Shown: positions 51,543-59,805 of the stretch, piece by piece
Position numbering within the stretch: the stretch's first letter is position 1
Layout: the number at the start of each line of letters is the position of its first letter
Assembly: GCA_946403085.1 (NCBI GenBank)
Contig: CAMIYM010000005.1
Location: forward strand, 148,594-212,593
Source of the DNA: an uncultured Clostridia bacterium
Lineage (GTDB): Bacteria; Bacillota; Clostridia; Saccharofermentanales; Saccharofermentanaceae
Length of the DNA: 64,000 nt
Direction: 5' to 3'
Notes under the pieces: model-generated
What the model saw: the letters and a program-made list of their open reading frames with translations, nothing else
Told to the model about the DNA's origin: nothing
Database searches by the model: none
Made by a program: the position numbers and the translations under genes

Positions 51543-52346
51543 TTATGAACCTGTGAAATCGTATTTGCGCACACCGAGCATCCAGAATTTGTAGCTCAGG
51601 TAGAAGAATAAAATGCCGAATAACGGTGCGATCCACGAGAGCAGCGGCACGTTATCAGGTGTCAGGATAACGAGGCTTGGATAGTACGCGATGAAGGCGA
51701 TCGGAATTAGGAACGTGAAGATCACCTTGAAGATGCCTTCGAAGATCGAAGACGGGTATTTCGCGAAGTCCTTGAAGCGGAACATGATCACCATCACGTA
51801 GCCGGAACCCTTGATCCAAAAGCATGTGGCAGCAGCGAAGTTCATGAGCGCGATCATGAAGAGCGATGCCGTAAGCAAATACAAGATGAGCTTCAGGATA
51901 ACAAGAGGCGTTACGGGGATGCCGATCTTGATCCAGGCATAGACGATGGTGCCGATGCCGAACGCGAGCTGGCCCAGGCCTTTAACGTCGAAGACCTCCG
52001 ATATGAAGTAGAAGAAGACGTTGACCGGCCTGAAGCAGTACTTGATGAAGTCACCGCTCTGGACCATGAATCTCAAGTTCCAGTTGTTGTCGAAAAAGCA
52101 CTGCACGGGTGTCAGCGCGACCAGCGAGAAGCCGTACAGGAACAGCATGTGATGGTAGTCCCAGCCGTTGATCTCCGGGAAGTTGTGGAACAGGATCATG
52201 AAGGTCACGAAGCCTGAGAGATTCGTCATTATCATGCCGAAAGTCGAGATGACAAAGTCAGCACGGTAACTCATCTTGCTCTTCAGATCCTGTATCAGTA
52301 TCTTGCGGTAGATACCCGCATAGAATCTTAATCCTCTTTTGCGCAT
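51543..52346 (-). CDS. ABC-2 type exporter permease
   Basis: A 267-residue membrane protein with six predicted helices, of the ABC-2 family (DUF990/ABC2_membrane_6 type). A short basic N-terminus leads to YRADFVISTFGMI, and the C-terminus ends in WMLGVRKYDFTGS, typical of the family. It follows the other permease by 1 base and probably pairs with it. Confidence 0.9.
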   Translation of the reverse strand: MRKRGLRFYAGIYRKILIQDLKSKMSYRADFVISTFGMIMTNLSGFVTFMILFHNFPEINGWDYHHMLFLYGFSLVALTPVQCFFDNNWNLRFMVQSGDFIKYCFRPVNVFFYFISEVFDVKGLGQLAFGIGTIVYAWIKIGIPVTPLVILKLILYLLTASLFMIALMNFAAATCFWIKGSGYVMVIMFRFKDFAKYPSSIFEGIFKVIFTFLIPIAFIAYYPSLVILTPDNVPLLSWIAPLFGILFFYLSYKFWMLGVRKYDFTGS

Positions 52347-52347
52347 A

Positions 52348-53157
52348 TCAGCCTCCGTTCACGGTGACTTTCTTCACCGCACAATTCCAGAATAAGTTGC
52401 CCGCCAAAGTGAGCACCACGAGCCATATCAGCTGCAGGCCGAAGAGCTGCAGCAGGCCCTGCCAGTTATCAGATCCGCTCTTGCCGAGAAGGATCGACAG
52501 CGGGATATCGTAAACTGCTCTGAAAGGCAGGTACTGCACGACTATCCTCGCCTTCTCGGGGAAGAATGCCAGAGGGATCGTGGCACCTGAAAGGAGCAGT
52601 ACGATGGTCTCTTTTACTATGTTTATGCCCCATGTCGATTCGGTGAAAAGACATATCGGCGCGACGAGCATCTCGATGTTGTAGTTGACCATGAGCGCGA
52701 GCACAGTGGCGATCAGGAACCAGATGAGGTTCAAGCCTATAGGGATCGCGCCCTTAGTGACAATCATGACGACGACGAAGGTCGGGATGAATGTCAGCAC
52801 GAACTGGACGACGTGGTTGCCGGTGTAGCTCCAGAATGTGTATTTTCGAAAACGCATCGGCTTCAAAAGATCAAGCACGATCTTGCCCGACTGGATGGAC
52901 CTGCTCATATCCCAGACGACGAACATCTCGAGGAAATTGAAAAGCGCGGTCGCGAGGATCAGGTAGATCATCGTGTCAGTAAAAGTCATGCCGTTGACGA
53001 CATCTGTGCCGGAAGACGCGTATATCGCTTTCCAGAGATAGTAAACGAGGACCAGATATATCAGGTTCGCGAAAAGCGTAACGAAGATGCCGAGCCTGAA
53101 ATGCAGCGACTCCATTATCCCGGCTCTTGTTATCGATAAAAGCCTTTTGGGATTCAT
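52348..53157 (-). CDS. ABC-2 type exporter permease
   Basis: A 269-residue membrane protein with six predicted helices, paired with the preceding permease. The central loop FLEMFVVWDMSRSIQSGKIVLDLLKPMRF is the coupling region that contacts the ATPase in this family. GAGGGAGG precedes the ATG, which overlaps the ATPase stop by 4 bp. Confidence 0.9.
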   Translation of the reverse strand: MNPKRLLSITRAGIMESLHFRLGIFVTLFANLIYLVLVYYLWKAIYASSGTDVVNGMTFTDTMIYLILATALFNFLEMFVVWDMSRSIQSGKIVLDLLKPMRFRKYTFWSYTGNHVVQFVLTFIPTFVVVMIVTKGAIPIGLNLIWFLIATVLALMVNYNIEMLVAPICLFTESTWGINIVKETIVLLLSGATIPLAFFPEKARIVVQYLPFRAVYDIPLSILLGKSGSDNWQGLLQLFGLQLIWLVVLTLAGNLFWNCAVKKVTVNGG

Positions 53158-54095
53158 TTTGTGCCTCCCTCGTAGATCTTCCTGATGACTTCTTCTGTCG
53201 AGATCTCCAATATCTTGATGTCCTTTATCTTCTTCTCTTTCTGCTTCTCCATAATGACGTCCATAACATCTGTGGTCTTCTCGTCGATCAGGTATTCCTC
53301 CCAGGAGTCGTCAGCTAACTGGAGCTTCAGTGTCCTGTACGAACCGAAGTAGTTCTTCAAATGCTCTATATCGTTGTCATAGATCTTCGTGCCCTTGTCG
53401 ATGATGACGATCCTCTTGCAGAGCGCATCGACGTCACCCATGTCGTGGGTCGTAAGGATTACTGTCGTGTTCTTCTCTTTATTAAGACCGAGGATGAGCT
53501 CTCTTATCTTCGACTTCATCGAGACATCAAGGCCGATCGTAGGCTCATCCAGGAAAACGATGGGCGGGTTATGCAGGAACGCAGCGAGGATATCGCTTAA
53601 GGTCCTCTGGCCCAGAGACATCTGTCTTACAGGCTTGTGGAGGATCGGTTCGATGTCGACCAGAGAACGGTAGAGTTCGATCATGTTCTCATAATCTTTT
53701 TGCGGGACCATGTAGAGATCACGCAGGAGCTTGAAGGATTCGACCAGCGGCAGTGACCACCAGAGCTGGCTTCTCTGTCCGAAGACGACTCCGATGTTCT
53801 CGCAGTTCTCGGTCCTGTTCTTATAAGGCACCTTGCCGTTAACGAGGATCTCGCCTGATGTCGGCTCGAGCACGCCCGTCATCATCTTGATGGTGGTGGA
53901 TTTGCCGGCGCCGTTAGGACCGAGATATCCGATGATCTCGCCCTTATTGACTGTCATGGTGACATCTTTTACCGCGGACACGGTCTTATAATCTCTCGAA
54001 AACAGATCCTTAATAGAACCCTTGAGACCTTCATGGCGGTTTAAGACCTTAAAGTCTTTGCAGACATTCTTCATTACTACTGCTTCGTTGCTCAT
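53154..54095 (-). CDS. ABC exporter ATP-binding protein
   Basis: A 313-residue ATPase with Walker A GPNGAGKST (about 58-66), signature LSLGQR-like MSLGQRT, Walker B IVFLDEPTIGLD, and His in LTTHDMGD. The C-terminal extension is common in DrrA-type exporters. It powers the two permeases. The exported compound is unknown; drugs, lipids or peptides are possible. It lies divergent from the AraC gene at 54242. Confidence 0.93.
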   Translation of the reverse strand: MSNEAVVMKNVCKDFKVLNRHEGLKGSIKDLFSRDYKTVSAVKDVTMTVNKGEIIGYLGPNGAGKSTTIKMMTGVLEPTSGEILVNGKVPYKNRTENCENIGVVFGQRSQLWWSLPLVESFKLLRDLYMVPQKDYENMIELYRSLVDIEPILHKPVRQMSLGQRTLSDILAAFLHNPPIVFLDEPTIGLDVSMKSKIRELILGLNKEKNTTVILTTHDMGDVDALCKRIVIIDKGTKIYDNDIEHLKNYFGSYRTLKLQLADDSWEEYLIDEKTTDVMDVIMEKQKEKKIKDIKILEISTEEVIRKIYEGGTK

Positions 54096-54177
54096 AAGAT
54101 TTTCCTCTTCCTTTTTTGTTCAATTGCAAGTATATTGTAGATACAGATGCGAAAACAGATTGAAATTGCCTTGTTTT

Positions 54178-54215
54178 TATAACAATCTTCCACGTACTTG
54201 GAAAATTGTTATACT
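54178..54215. promoter_or_regulatory. 36-bp inverted repeat between exporter and AraC gene
   Basis: TATAACAATCTTCCA (54178-54192) and TGGAAAATTGTTATA (54199-54213) are complements at 14 of 15 positions with a 6-base centre. A plus-strand TATACT (54210-54215) overlaps the right arm. It could be the binding site for the AraC regulator controlling both genes. Confidence 0.7.
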
Positions 54216-54241
54216 TTTCGAGAAATTGGAGAAATATTGTT

Positions 54242-55129
54242 ATGAAAAAAGAAGTGATGGGCCTCATCGTCAAGCGTGATGACGGTTCAGAGATCATTAA
54301 TTACGATGATCCGAGCTTTCCTTCATATATCTACGACGGCTGGATCGCGCCCAAAGTGACCTGGGAAGGCGTGCCGCACTTCCATGAAGATATAGAGATA
54401 ATGACAATAAAGCAGGGCCGTCTTGCTTATTACGTAAACGGCAAGGAGCTGCTTCTTAATGAAGGCGATACGATCGTCGTGAACTCCAACCAGATCCACT
54501 ATAACCTCTGTGTGAACGGTGAAGTCGCCAAGTATGTCATCGCGATAATTAACCCAAGGATCCTTTCGGGGTCCGTGGCTGTCGAGATGCAGGCTATAAG
54601 GCCCATAACAGAGAATCCGGACATACCGTACCTAAGATTCCGCTATATAAATGAATACACAGAACAGATGCGCGACCTTGTTCTGGGACTTCCCGAGATA
54701 AGGCACGACCCGTTCCAGATAACGAAGCAGTTCTACCAGATATGGGACATTATAAGAAAACAGGCATCAAGCTATGGTGCGCCTGCAGAAGAGATCATCT
54801 CGGACCCCAGGATGCAGTCATTCAAAGCAATGATGCACTTCATATCGGATAACTATCAAAGACAGATAAAGCTTGATGATATCGCTCAAAGCGGCAATGT
54901 CAGCAAGTCCTTGTGCAACACGCTATTCCACCAGTATGTCAGCGAATCACCGATCAATTACCTGATGCACTTAAGGTGCCGGAAAGTCGCTGAATTGCTG
55001 CGTTCCGGTAATATGCCGATGTCGCAGATCGCTGCGCTGACCGGCTTCGGCGGTGTAAGCTACATGTCTGAGACATTCAGGAAATTCTTCGAGAAGTCAC
55101 CCCGCGAATACCGGAAGCAGTGGGAATAG
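54242..55129 (+). CDS. AraC-family regulator with cupin domain
   Basis: A 295-residue regulator started at ATG 54242 with GGAG 10 bases upstream. The N-terminal cupin (about 30-110: PHFHEDIEIMTIKQG, LNEGDTIVVNSNQIHY) would bind a sugar or other small ligand. Two C-terminal HTH motifs (LDDIAQSGNVSKSLCNTLFHQYV and SYMSETFRKFF) bind DNA. It is divergent from the ABC exporter and may control it. Confidence 0.93.
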   Translation: MKKEVMGLIVKRDDGSEIINYDDPSFPSYIYDGWIAPKVTWEGVPHFHEDIEIMTIKQGRLAYYVNGKELLLNEGDTIVVNSNQIHYNLCVNGEVAKYVIAIINPRILSGSVAVEMQAIRPITENPDIPYLRFRYINEYTEQMRDLVLGLPEIRHDPFQITKQFYQIWDIIRKQASSYGAPAEEIISDPRMQSFKAMMHFISDNYQRQIKLDDIAQSGNVSKSLCNTLFHQYVSESPINYLMHLRCRKVAELLRSGNMPMSQIAALTGFGGVSYMSETFRKFFEKSPREYRKQWE

Positions 55130-55219
55130 GGGCTTCCCCGGCTTAATCATTTATTTACACTTTATATTCCATATAGACACCAAGGTAACAATTTGGTGCA
55201 AGTTTTCGTGATTTTGAGT

Positions 55220-55228
55220 TGCTACAAT
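55220..55228 (+). promoter_or_regulatory. Extended -10 promoter of GGDEF-EAL gene
   Basis: TGC-TACAAT (55220-55228) is an extended -10 box; the -35 is poor. The leader would be about 40 nt to ATG 55273, with AAGGGT as a weak ribosome site. Confidence 0.5.
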
Positions 55229-55272
55229 GACATTATCAAAAATCTCGGAATATCGTCTTAAGGGTAAATCTA

Positions 55273-57003
55273 ATGACCAGACAGTCGGAAAACAACAGAG
55301 TTGATAGAACCCTGAGAAAGCTATCGCTGGACAGGGAAGCACCCAAAAGTGCTTTTATCCTCCTGGTGCTTTTATATGCAATCGCTACTTTCCTAACGGT
55401 AACGACAGGCAGAATGCACGGCGAGACCATTATCTTTGGAATTCCGGTCGAATACACATCTCTGCCCGGCATCTTCTCCACGCTTGGAAACATCTGCATC
55501 ATCTTGCTGGTCGTGCTTTTCCGTAAGGTCGGTTATATCGTATCCGTCGGCCTCATCATACTGCAGCTGCCGATGAACTACGTTAATGTTTTCGTCCGCC
55601 ACCACTACAGAGGCCTGCCCGGATTCTTTTCGAGCATAATGGTCATCATCTCGATAACGGTCATCTATCTCAGCTACAAGAAGATCTTAAATTACCAGAA
55701 CAGCATCCGCGAACAGGCAGTAACAGACAGGCTCACCGGACTCCCCAACCGCTTCGCCACGGGCGAGCTCATGGCTGACCTCCTGAAGAAAGATGAGAGA
55801 TTCTGCCTGGTCTCCACTGACCTGAACAACTTCAAGAGCGTCAACGACACCATGGGTCACGCTACCGGCGACCTGGTCTTGAAGGAAGTCGCCAACAGAT
55901 GGAAGACTCTCGCCAACTCGATGAATACCGGAACGGTCGACTTCGTCGCGAGGAATACCGGTGACGAATTCCTGATCGTGATAAGCGACTACCAGTCCAT
56001 TGAAGACGTGGAAAATACCATCGCTATGTATAAGGCTGAGCTCGAAAAGAAGATCACCATAGATAACTGCGACTACTTCATGACAGCATGCTTTGGCTAT
56101 ACGCTTTGTCCTGATGACACTGAAGTTATCGAGAACCTCTATCTTTTCGCTGACTCCGCACTTCATGAACTGAAGAAGTCCGGCAGCGGCAGCAGACTCC
56201 TGAGATTTACACCGGAAGTACTTAACACGGAAAAGACACTTGAGATCGAGCGCAAGATACGTACCGCATTATCTGAAGACAAGATCTTCTTCAACCTCCA
56301 GCCGCAGTATGACATGAATCATAAGCTCAGAGGATTTGAAGCTTTGGCACGTATGAAAGATGACGACGGCTCCTATATAAACCCTGCCGATTTCATTCCC
56401 GTAGCAGAGGATACCGGCCTCGTTGACCGCATCGATAACAAGGTTTTCGAGCTCGCAGTACAGTTCATAAAAGACGTGAACATGGACACTGATCACGATA
56501 TCACAATGAGCGTCAACGTCTCCGTAAGACACCTCATGAAGAACAACTTCATCGAAGAGATAAAGCGTGTTCTTGATGCATACAAAGTGCCGGCTGAATG
56601 CATAGAGATAGAGATCACAGAATCCATCATGATCGATTCGGCTGACAAGGCTTTGCAACGCATCGATGAATTAAAGCTGATGGGAATGAAGGTCGCGATC
56701 GATGATTTCGGCACAGGTTATTCATCTCTCAGCTATCTGAACAGCTTCCCTTCTGACCTTCTTAAGATCGACAAATCCTTCATCGACAAGATGAACATGA
56801 GCGCTTCCTCCAGACAGTATGTCGCCATGATCATCTCCATAGGCCACACGCTTAACCTCAAGGTCATCTCCGAAGGCGTCGAGACATCCGATCAGATCGA
56901 TGTGCTTAAGCAGATCGGCTGCGATTATATCCAGGGTTATGTATGGGGCATGCCAATGCCGCCTGAAGAAGCGAAAAAGCTCCTCGAACAAGAGCACGCA
57001 TAA
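55273..57003 (+). CDS. Membrane GGDEF-EAL protein, degenerate GGDEF
   Basis: A 576-residue c-di-GMP protein. Four to five transmembrane helices lie within residues 25-140. The GGDEF domain (about 150-315) has TGDEF in place of GGDEF, so cyclase activity is doubtful. The EAL domain (about 325-570) keeps FEALARM, NVSVRHL, EIEITES, DDFGTGYSS and EGVET, so it is probably an active phosphodiesterase that lowers c-di-GMP. The degenerate GGDEF may bind GTP to activate it; inference. It is followed by a terminator at 57030. Confidence 0.93.
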   Translation: MTRQSENNRVDRTLRKLSLDREAPKSAFILLVLLYAIATFLTVTTGRMHGETIIFGIPVEYTSLPGIFSTLGNICIILLVVLFRKVGYIVSVGLIILQLPMNYVNVFVRHHYRGLPGFFSSIMVIISITVIYLSYKKILNYQNSIREQAVTDRLTGLPNRFATGELMADLLKKDERFCLVSTDLNNFKSVNDTMGHATGDLVLKEVANRWKTLANSMNTGTVDFVARNTGDEFLIVISDYQSIEDVENTIAMYKAELEKKITIDNCDYFMTACFGYTLCPDDTEVIENLYLFADSALHELKKSGSGSRLLRFTPEVLNTEKTLEIERKIRTALSEDKIFFNLQPQYDMNHKLRGFEALARMKDDDGSYINPADFIPVAEDTGLVDRIDNKVFELAVQFIKDVNMDTDHDITMSVNVSVRHLMKNNFIEEIKRVLDAYKVPAECIEIEITESIMIDSADKALQRIDELKLMGMKVAIDDFGTGYSSLSYLNSFPSDLLKIDKSFIDKMNMSASSRQYVAMIISIGHTLNLKVISEGVETSDQIDVLKQIGCDYIQGYVWGMPMPPEEAKKLLEQEHA

Positions 57004-57029
57004 TAAGTATTTAGCAAACTTTGGAAAAG

Positions 57030-57056
57030 GAGCTGTCTCTATGAGGCAGCTCTTTT
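57030..57056 (+). terminator. Terminator of GGDEF-EAL gene
   Basis: GAGCTGTCTC (57030-57039) pairs with GAGGCAGCTC (57043-57052) with one wobble, followed by four T. Confidence 0.8.
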
Positions 57057-57089
57057 GCTGAACGGTAAGGGGCCTCACATAATTAAAAG

Positions 57090-57319
57090 TCCAAGCAATA
57101 CTCCCCGCATGCTGTGACTTATGCGTGGAAAATAGCCGAAAAACACCAAAAGTCCCAGCATAGGTCCAAGCATGCTGTGACAAATGCGCGGAATATTGCC
57201 TGAAAACGCTTAAAGTCCAAGCAAAGCTCCGTGCATGCTGTGACAAATGCGCGGAATATTGCCCGAAAACACGAAAAATCCAAGCATTACTCCAAGCATG
57301 CGTGGACATTTGCTTGGAG
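57090..57319 (+). repeat. Four-copy 63-bp tandem repeat (CCAAGCA / GCATGC words)
   Basis: GCATGC begins at 57107, 57170, 57233 and 57296, exactly 63 bp apart. Units share GTCCAAGCA, GCATGCTGTGAC, AAATGCGCGGAATATTGCC. GCAT faces ATGC across 10 bases in the first three units. The fourth unit is changed so that it forms a terminator. The gap 57004-57366 holds this array, two terminators and the GH127 promoter. Confidence 0.95.
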
Positions 57320-57324
57320 TTTTT
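57290..57324 (+). terminator. Terminator made from the last repeat unit
   Basis: CTCCAAGCA (57290-57298) and TGCTTGGAG (57311-57319) are perfect complements followed by five T. Confidence 0.8.
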
Positions 57325-57354
57325 ATATGTACTCCAACATTCGGCTTAATAGAA

Positions 57355-57367
57355 TATAATAGTCGCA
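57355..57367 (+). promoter_or_regulatory. -10 box predicting leaderless GH127 mRNA
   Basis: TATAAT (57355-57360) ends 6 bases before ATG 57367; no Shine-Dalgarno lies between. The -35 is weak. Confidence 0.55.
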
Positions 57368-59244
57368 TGAAGACCGTATTCGACTTAAGCAAAGTAAAGA
57401 TCACCGATGAGAGATGGAAAGCGTGCGCTGACAAAAACGCGCTTTTCCTGGACGGCATGGATCCTGAGAGAGTCCTTTCGGGATTTCGCCGCACATGTAA
57501 GATAGAGACAGACACGGAGCCTTACGGCGGCTGGGAGAACAGCCTTATAGCAGGCCATGGCGTTGGCCATTATTTCTCTGCTATTGCCATGCGTATCGCT
57601 TATCTTAAGGGCGCAGGCAATTCCGCTGAACTCGAAAAGAGTATCTCTAAAGCAAATACGATCATTAAAGGTCTTAAGGAATGCCAGGAAAAACTCGGCA
57701 ACGGTTTCTTAAGCGCTGCGACAGTTCAGGATGAGGATAATCCTTATATCCAGTTCGATATTCTTGAAGGGAAAGCAGAAGGAAACCAATGGGTGCCCTG
57801 GTATGCGCTCCACAAGGTCTTACAGGGCCTTATTGACCTCTGGACCTATGCTGATATTTACGGGGCAAGAGACGCGGCTCTGGCGCTTGCAGACTGGGTT
57901 ACAGACCGAGTCCTCACATGGGATGAAGAGACAAGGAAGAAAGTCTTATCCGTCGAATACGGCGGCATGAACGACAGCCTTTATCAGGTATATATCCTGA
58001 CAGGCAAAAAAGAATACTTGGAAGCAGCGAAGGTTTTCGACGAGCCTGATCTGTATGCAAGGCTGCTTGGCTTTAAGAACCGCATGAGAGGCGTGCATGC
58101 GAATGCCACGATACCGAAGATATTAGGATATCTGCAAGGCGCCCTTGCATTTGAGAAAGCAGGCCTCACAGAAGAGATCAGCACCCGTATAGAAGTCGCC
58201 GAAAGATTTTGGGACACAGTCATCAGGAATCAGACTTATGCCACGGGCGGCGTCGGTGATATGGAACACTTCTTTACTGACGGACTTCTCGACGGGTCAC
58301 GCACACAGTGCAATGCAGAGAGCTGCTGTTGCTACAACATGCTGAAGTTATCGCAGCTTCTTTTCCGGTTGACCGGAAAGAATAAATATCTTGATTACAT
58401 CGAGAGGACTCTCTGGAATGCCAAGCTCGGCTCCATCGGACCTAATGGCGGATATACCTACTTCAATCCGATGGCTACCGGATATTACAGGCTCTATTCA
58501 CCTGCGTCGCCTGCCGATAACCCTTTCTGGTGCTGCGTCGGAACAGGCATGGAAGACTTCGCGAAGTTCCCTGACCAGATTTATTACTCTGAGGGAAATA
58601 CGCTTTATATCACGCAGTGGATCTCATCAGAGGCTGTTCTCGAGAACTCCAGATATCAGCTGGATGCAGATCTTGAAAAAGGCAGGCTGACAGTTAGAAG
58701 CAGCGCAGATTCCAGGGTAAAACTCCGTATCCCCAAGTGGATAAAAAACAGGGAGCAAATACTTCCTGACAGCGAAGATTTTCTGGATATCACACTCTCA
58801 GCAGGAGATGCTTTTGAACTTCAGTTTGAGATGAAGATGACGCTCATGGAGCTTCCCGATGAGCCTTCTGCAAAAGGCTTTATGTATGGACCTTTTGTTC
58901 TCTGTGTGCCGCTTGGAAATGACAAGTGGGGAATTACTGAAAATGCCGGAATAGAGGTTGTGGCGCCTGCCTGGAAAGTTGTTTTCGATGCATCAGTAAA
59001 GAGCAATATCAACTATGGCAAGACACAGCGGGCAGTCCTTGACCGCGAGTATCTGACATTGCCGGAAGGCGAGACGGAAGAGAGCTTCTCGCATGATTTC
59101 GAAAAGCATATCCGAAAAGAAAACGGCCGCTTCTATCTGACAGGACTTAGTGACTGCAGAGGAAACAAAGCCGATCTTCCTCTTCTTCCCTACTATGACA
59201 TGGGCAATACCAGATATGGCATCTACTGGTATATAAATGCCTGA
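57367..59244 (+). CDS. GH127 beta-L-arabinofuranosidase-like protein
   Basis: A 625-residue enzyme of the former DUF1680 family. I start at ATG 57367 (MKTVFDLSKVKIT) since the longer frame to 57247 runs through the repeat array. GHGVGHYFSA and the alpha/alpha barrel region come first. A Glu-x-Cys in NAESCCCYNM (about 318-320) and a CC pair in FWCCVGTGMED (about 389) match the zinc-cysteine catalytic site of HypBA1. It probably removes terminal beta-L-arabinofuranose; no signal peptide, so cytoplasmic. It touches the next convergent gene with no gap. Confidence 0.92.
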   Translation: MKTVFDLSKVKITDERWKACADKNALFLDGMDPERVLSGFRRTCKIETDTEPYGGWENSLIAGHGVGHYFSAIAMRIAYLKGAGNSAELEKSISKANTIIKGLKECQEKLGNGFLSAATVQDEDNPYIQFDILEGKAEGNQWVPWYALHKVLQGLIDLWTYADIYGARDAALALADWVTDRVLTWDEETRKKVLSVEYGGMNDSLYQVYILTGKKEYLEAAKVFDEPDLYARLLGFKNRMRGVHANATIPKILGYLQGALAFEKAGLTEEISTRIEVAERFWDTVIRNQTYATGGVGDMEHFFTDGLLDGSRTQCNAESCCCYNMLKLSQLLFRLTGKNKYLDYIERTLWNAKLGSIGPNGGYTYFNPMATGYYRLYSPASPADNPFWCCVGTGMEDFAKFPDQIYYSEGNTLYITQWISSEAVLENSRYQLDADLEKGRLTVRSSADSRVKLRIPKWIKNREQILPDSEDFLDITLSAGDAFELQFEMKMTLMELPDEPSAKGFMYGPFVLCVPLGNDKWGITENAGIEVVAPAWKVVFDASVKSNINYGKTQRAVLDREYLTLPEGETEESFSHDFEKHIRKENGRFYLTGLSDCRGNKADLPLLPYYDMGNTRYGIYWYINA

Positions 59245-59748
59245 TCAGGGCATTCCTGCCATCATGGTGGAAGAATCCTGATCTGCCTGCACGCAGTCGA
59301 TCGCGAGCACAACGGCCAGGGCCATGACCTCATCGATCCCGTCCGCTATGTCTATCTCATAACTGTCTCCCCACGAGAGCCACGCTTTATGGAGATCCAC
59401 GATGTCATATCTTCCGTCAGAGATCGTGTAATCGTGATCCATGACACTGCCTATTACTTCCCAGCCAGGTCCGTCAACATAGTAGCTGGCTTTGAAAAAA
59501 GAGATCCTTTTCACGATCTCCGCGACCTCTACACCATCCACATACACAAAGAACCTTGGACGGAATGAGAGTAGCTTTTGCTGTACCATGGCAACTTCAT
59601 TGCCGGAAGCGTCTTCTATGTGAAGCTTTTTTCCACCCAATGTGATGAAGTCACTATGCACTCTGTAGCAGTCTTCCTCGTATTCGTTCTTCACTGTGAA
59701 TTTATCTACAAGAGAGAAGACCTGCTGCTTCATATAAAGCCTGCTCAT
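59245..59748 (-). CDS. LURP-one/YxjI-related protein
   Basis: A 167-residue protein with the LURP-one tubby-like barrel: MKQQVFSLVDKFTVKNE start, YRVHSDFITLGGKKLHIEDASGNEV, RPRFFVYVDGVEVA and ASYYVDGPGWEVIG. The C-terminal hydrophobic helix with VMALAVVLAIDCV is the buried central helix of this fold. Family members may bind phospholipids; the function here is unknown. AAGGCGG precedes the ATG. Confidence 0.85.
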   Translation of the reverse strand: MSRLYMKQQVFSLVDKFTVKNEYEEDCYRVHSDFITLGGKKLHIEDASGNEVAMVQQKLLSFRPRFFVYVDGVEVAEIVKRISFFKASYYVDGPGWEVIGSVMDHDYTISDGRYDIVDLHKAWLSWGDSYEIDIADGIDEVMALAVVLAIDCVQADQDSSTMMAGMP

Positions 59749-59805
59749 ATATGCACCGCCTTTAGAATGATGCTTTTATTCTATCTTATTCTAAAGGACA
59801 TGTAA

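Noticed and set aside
57210..57515. Frame overlapping the 63-bp repeat and GH127 start
   Set aside because: Antisense to a clear gene and to repeats.
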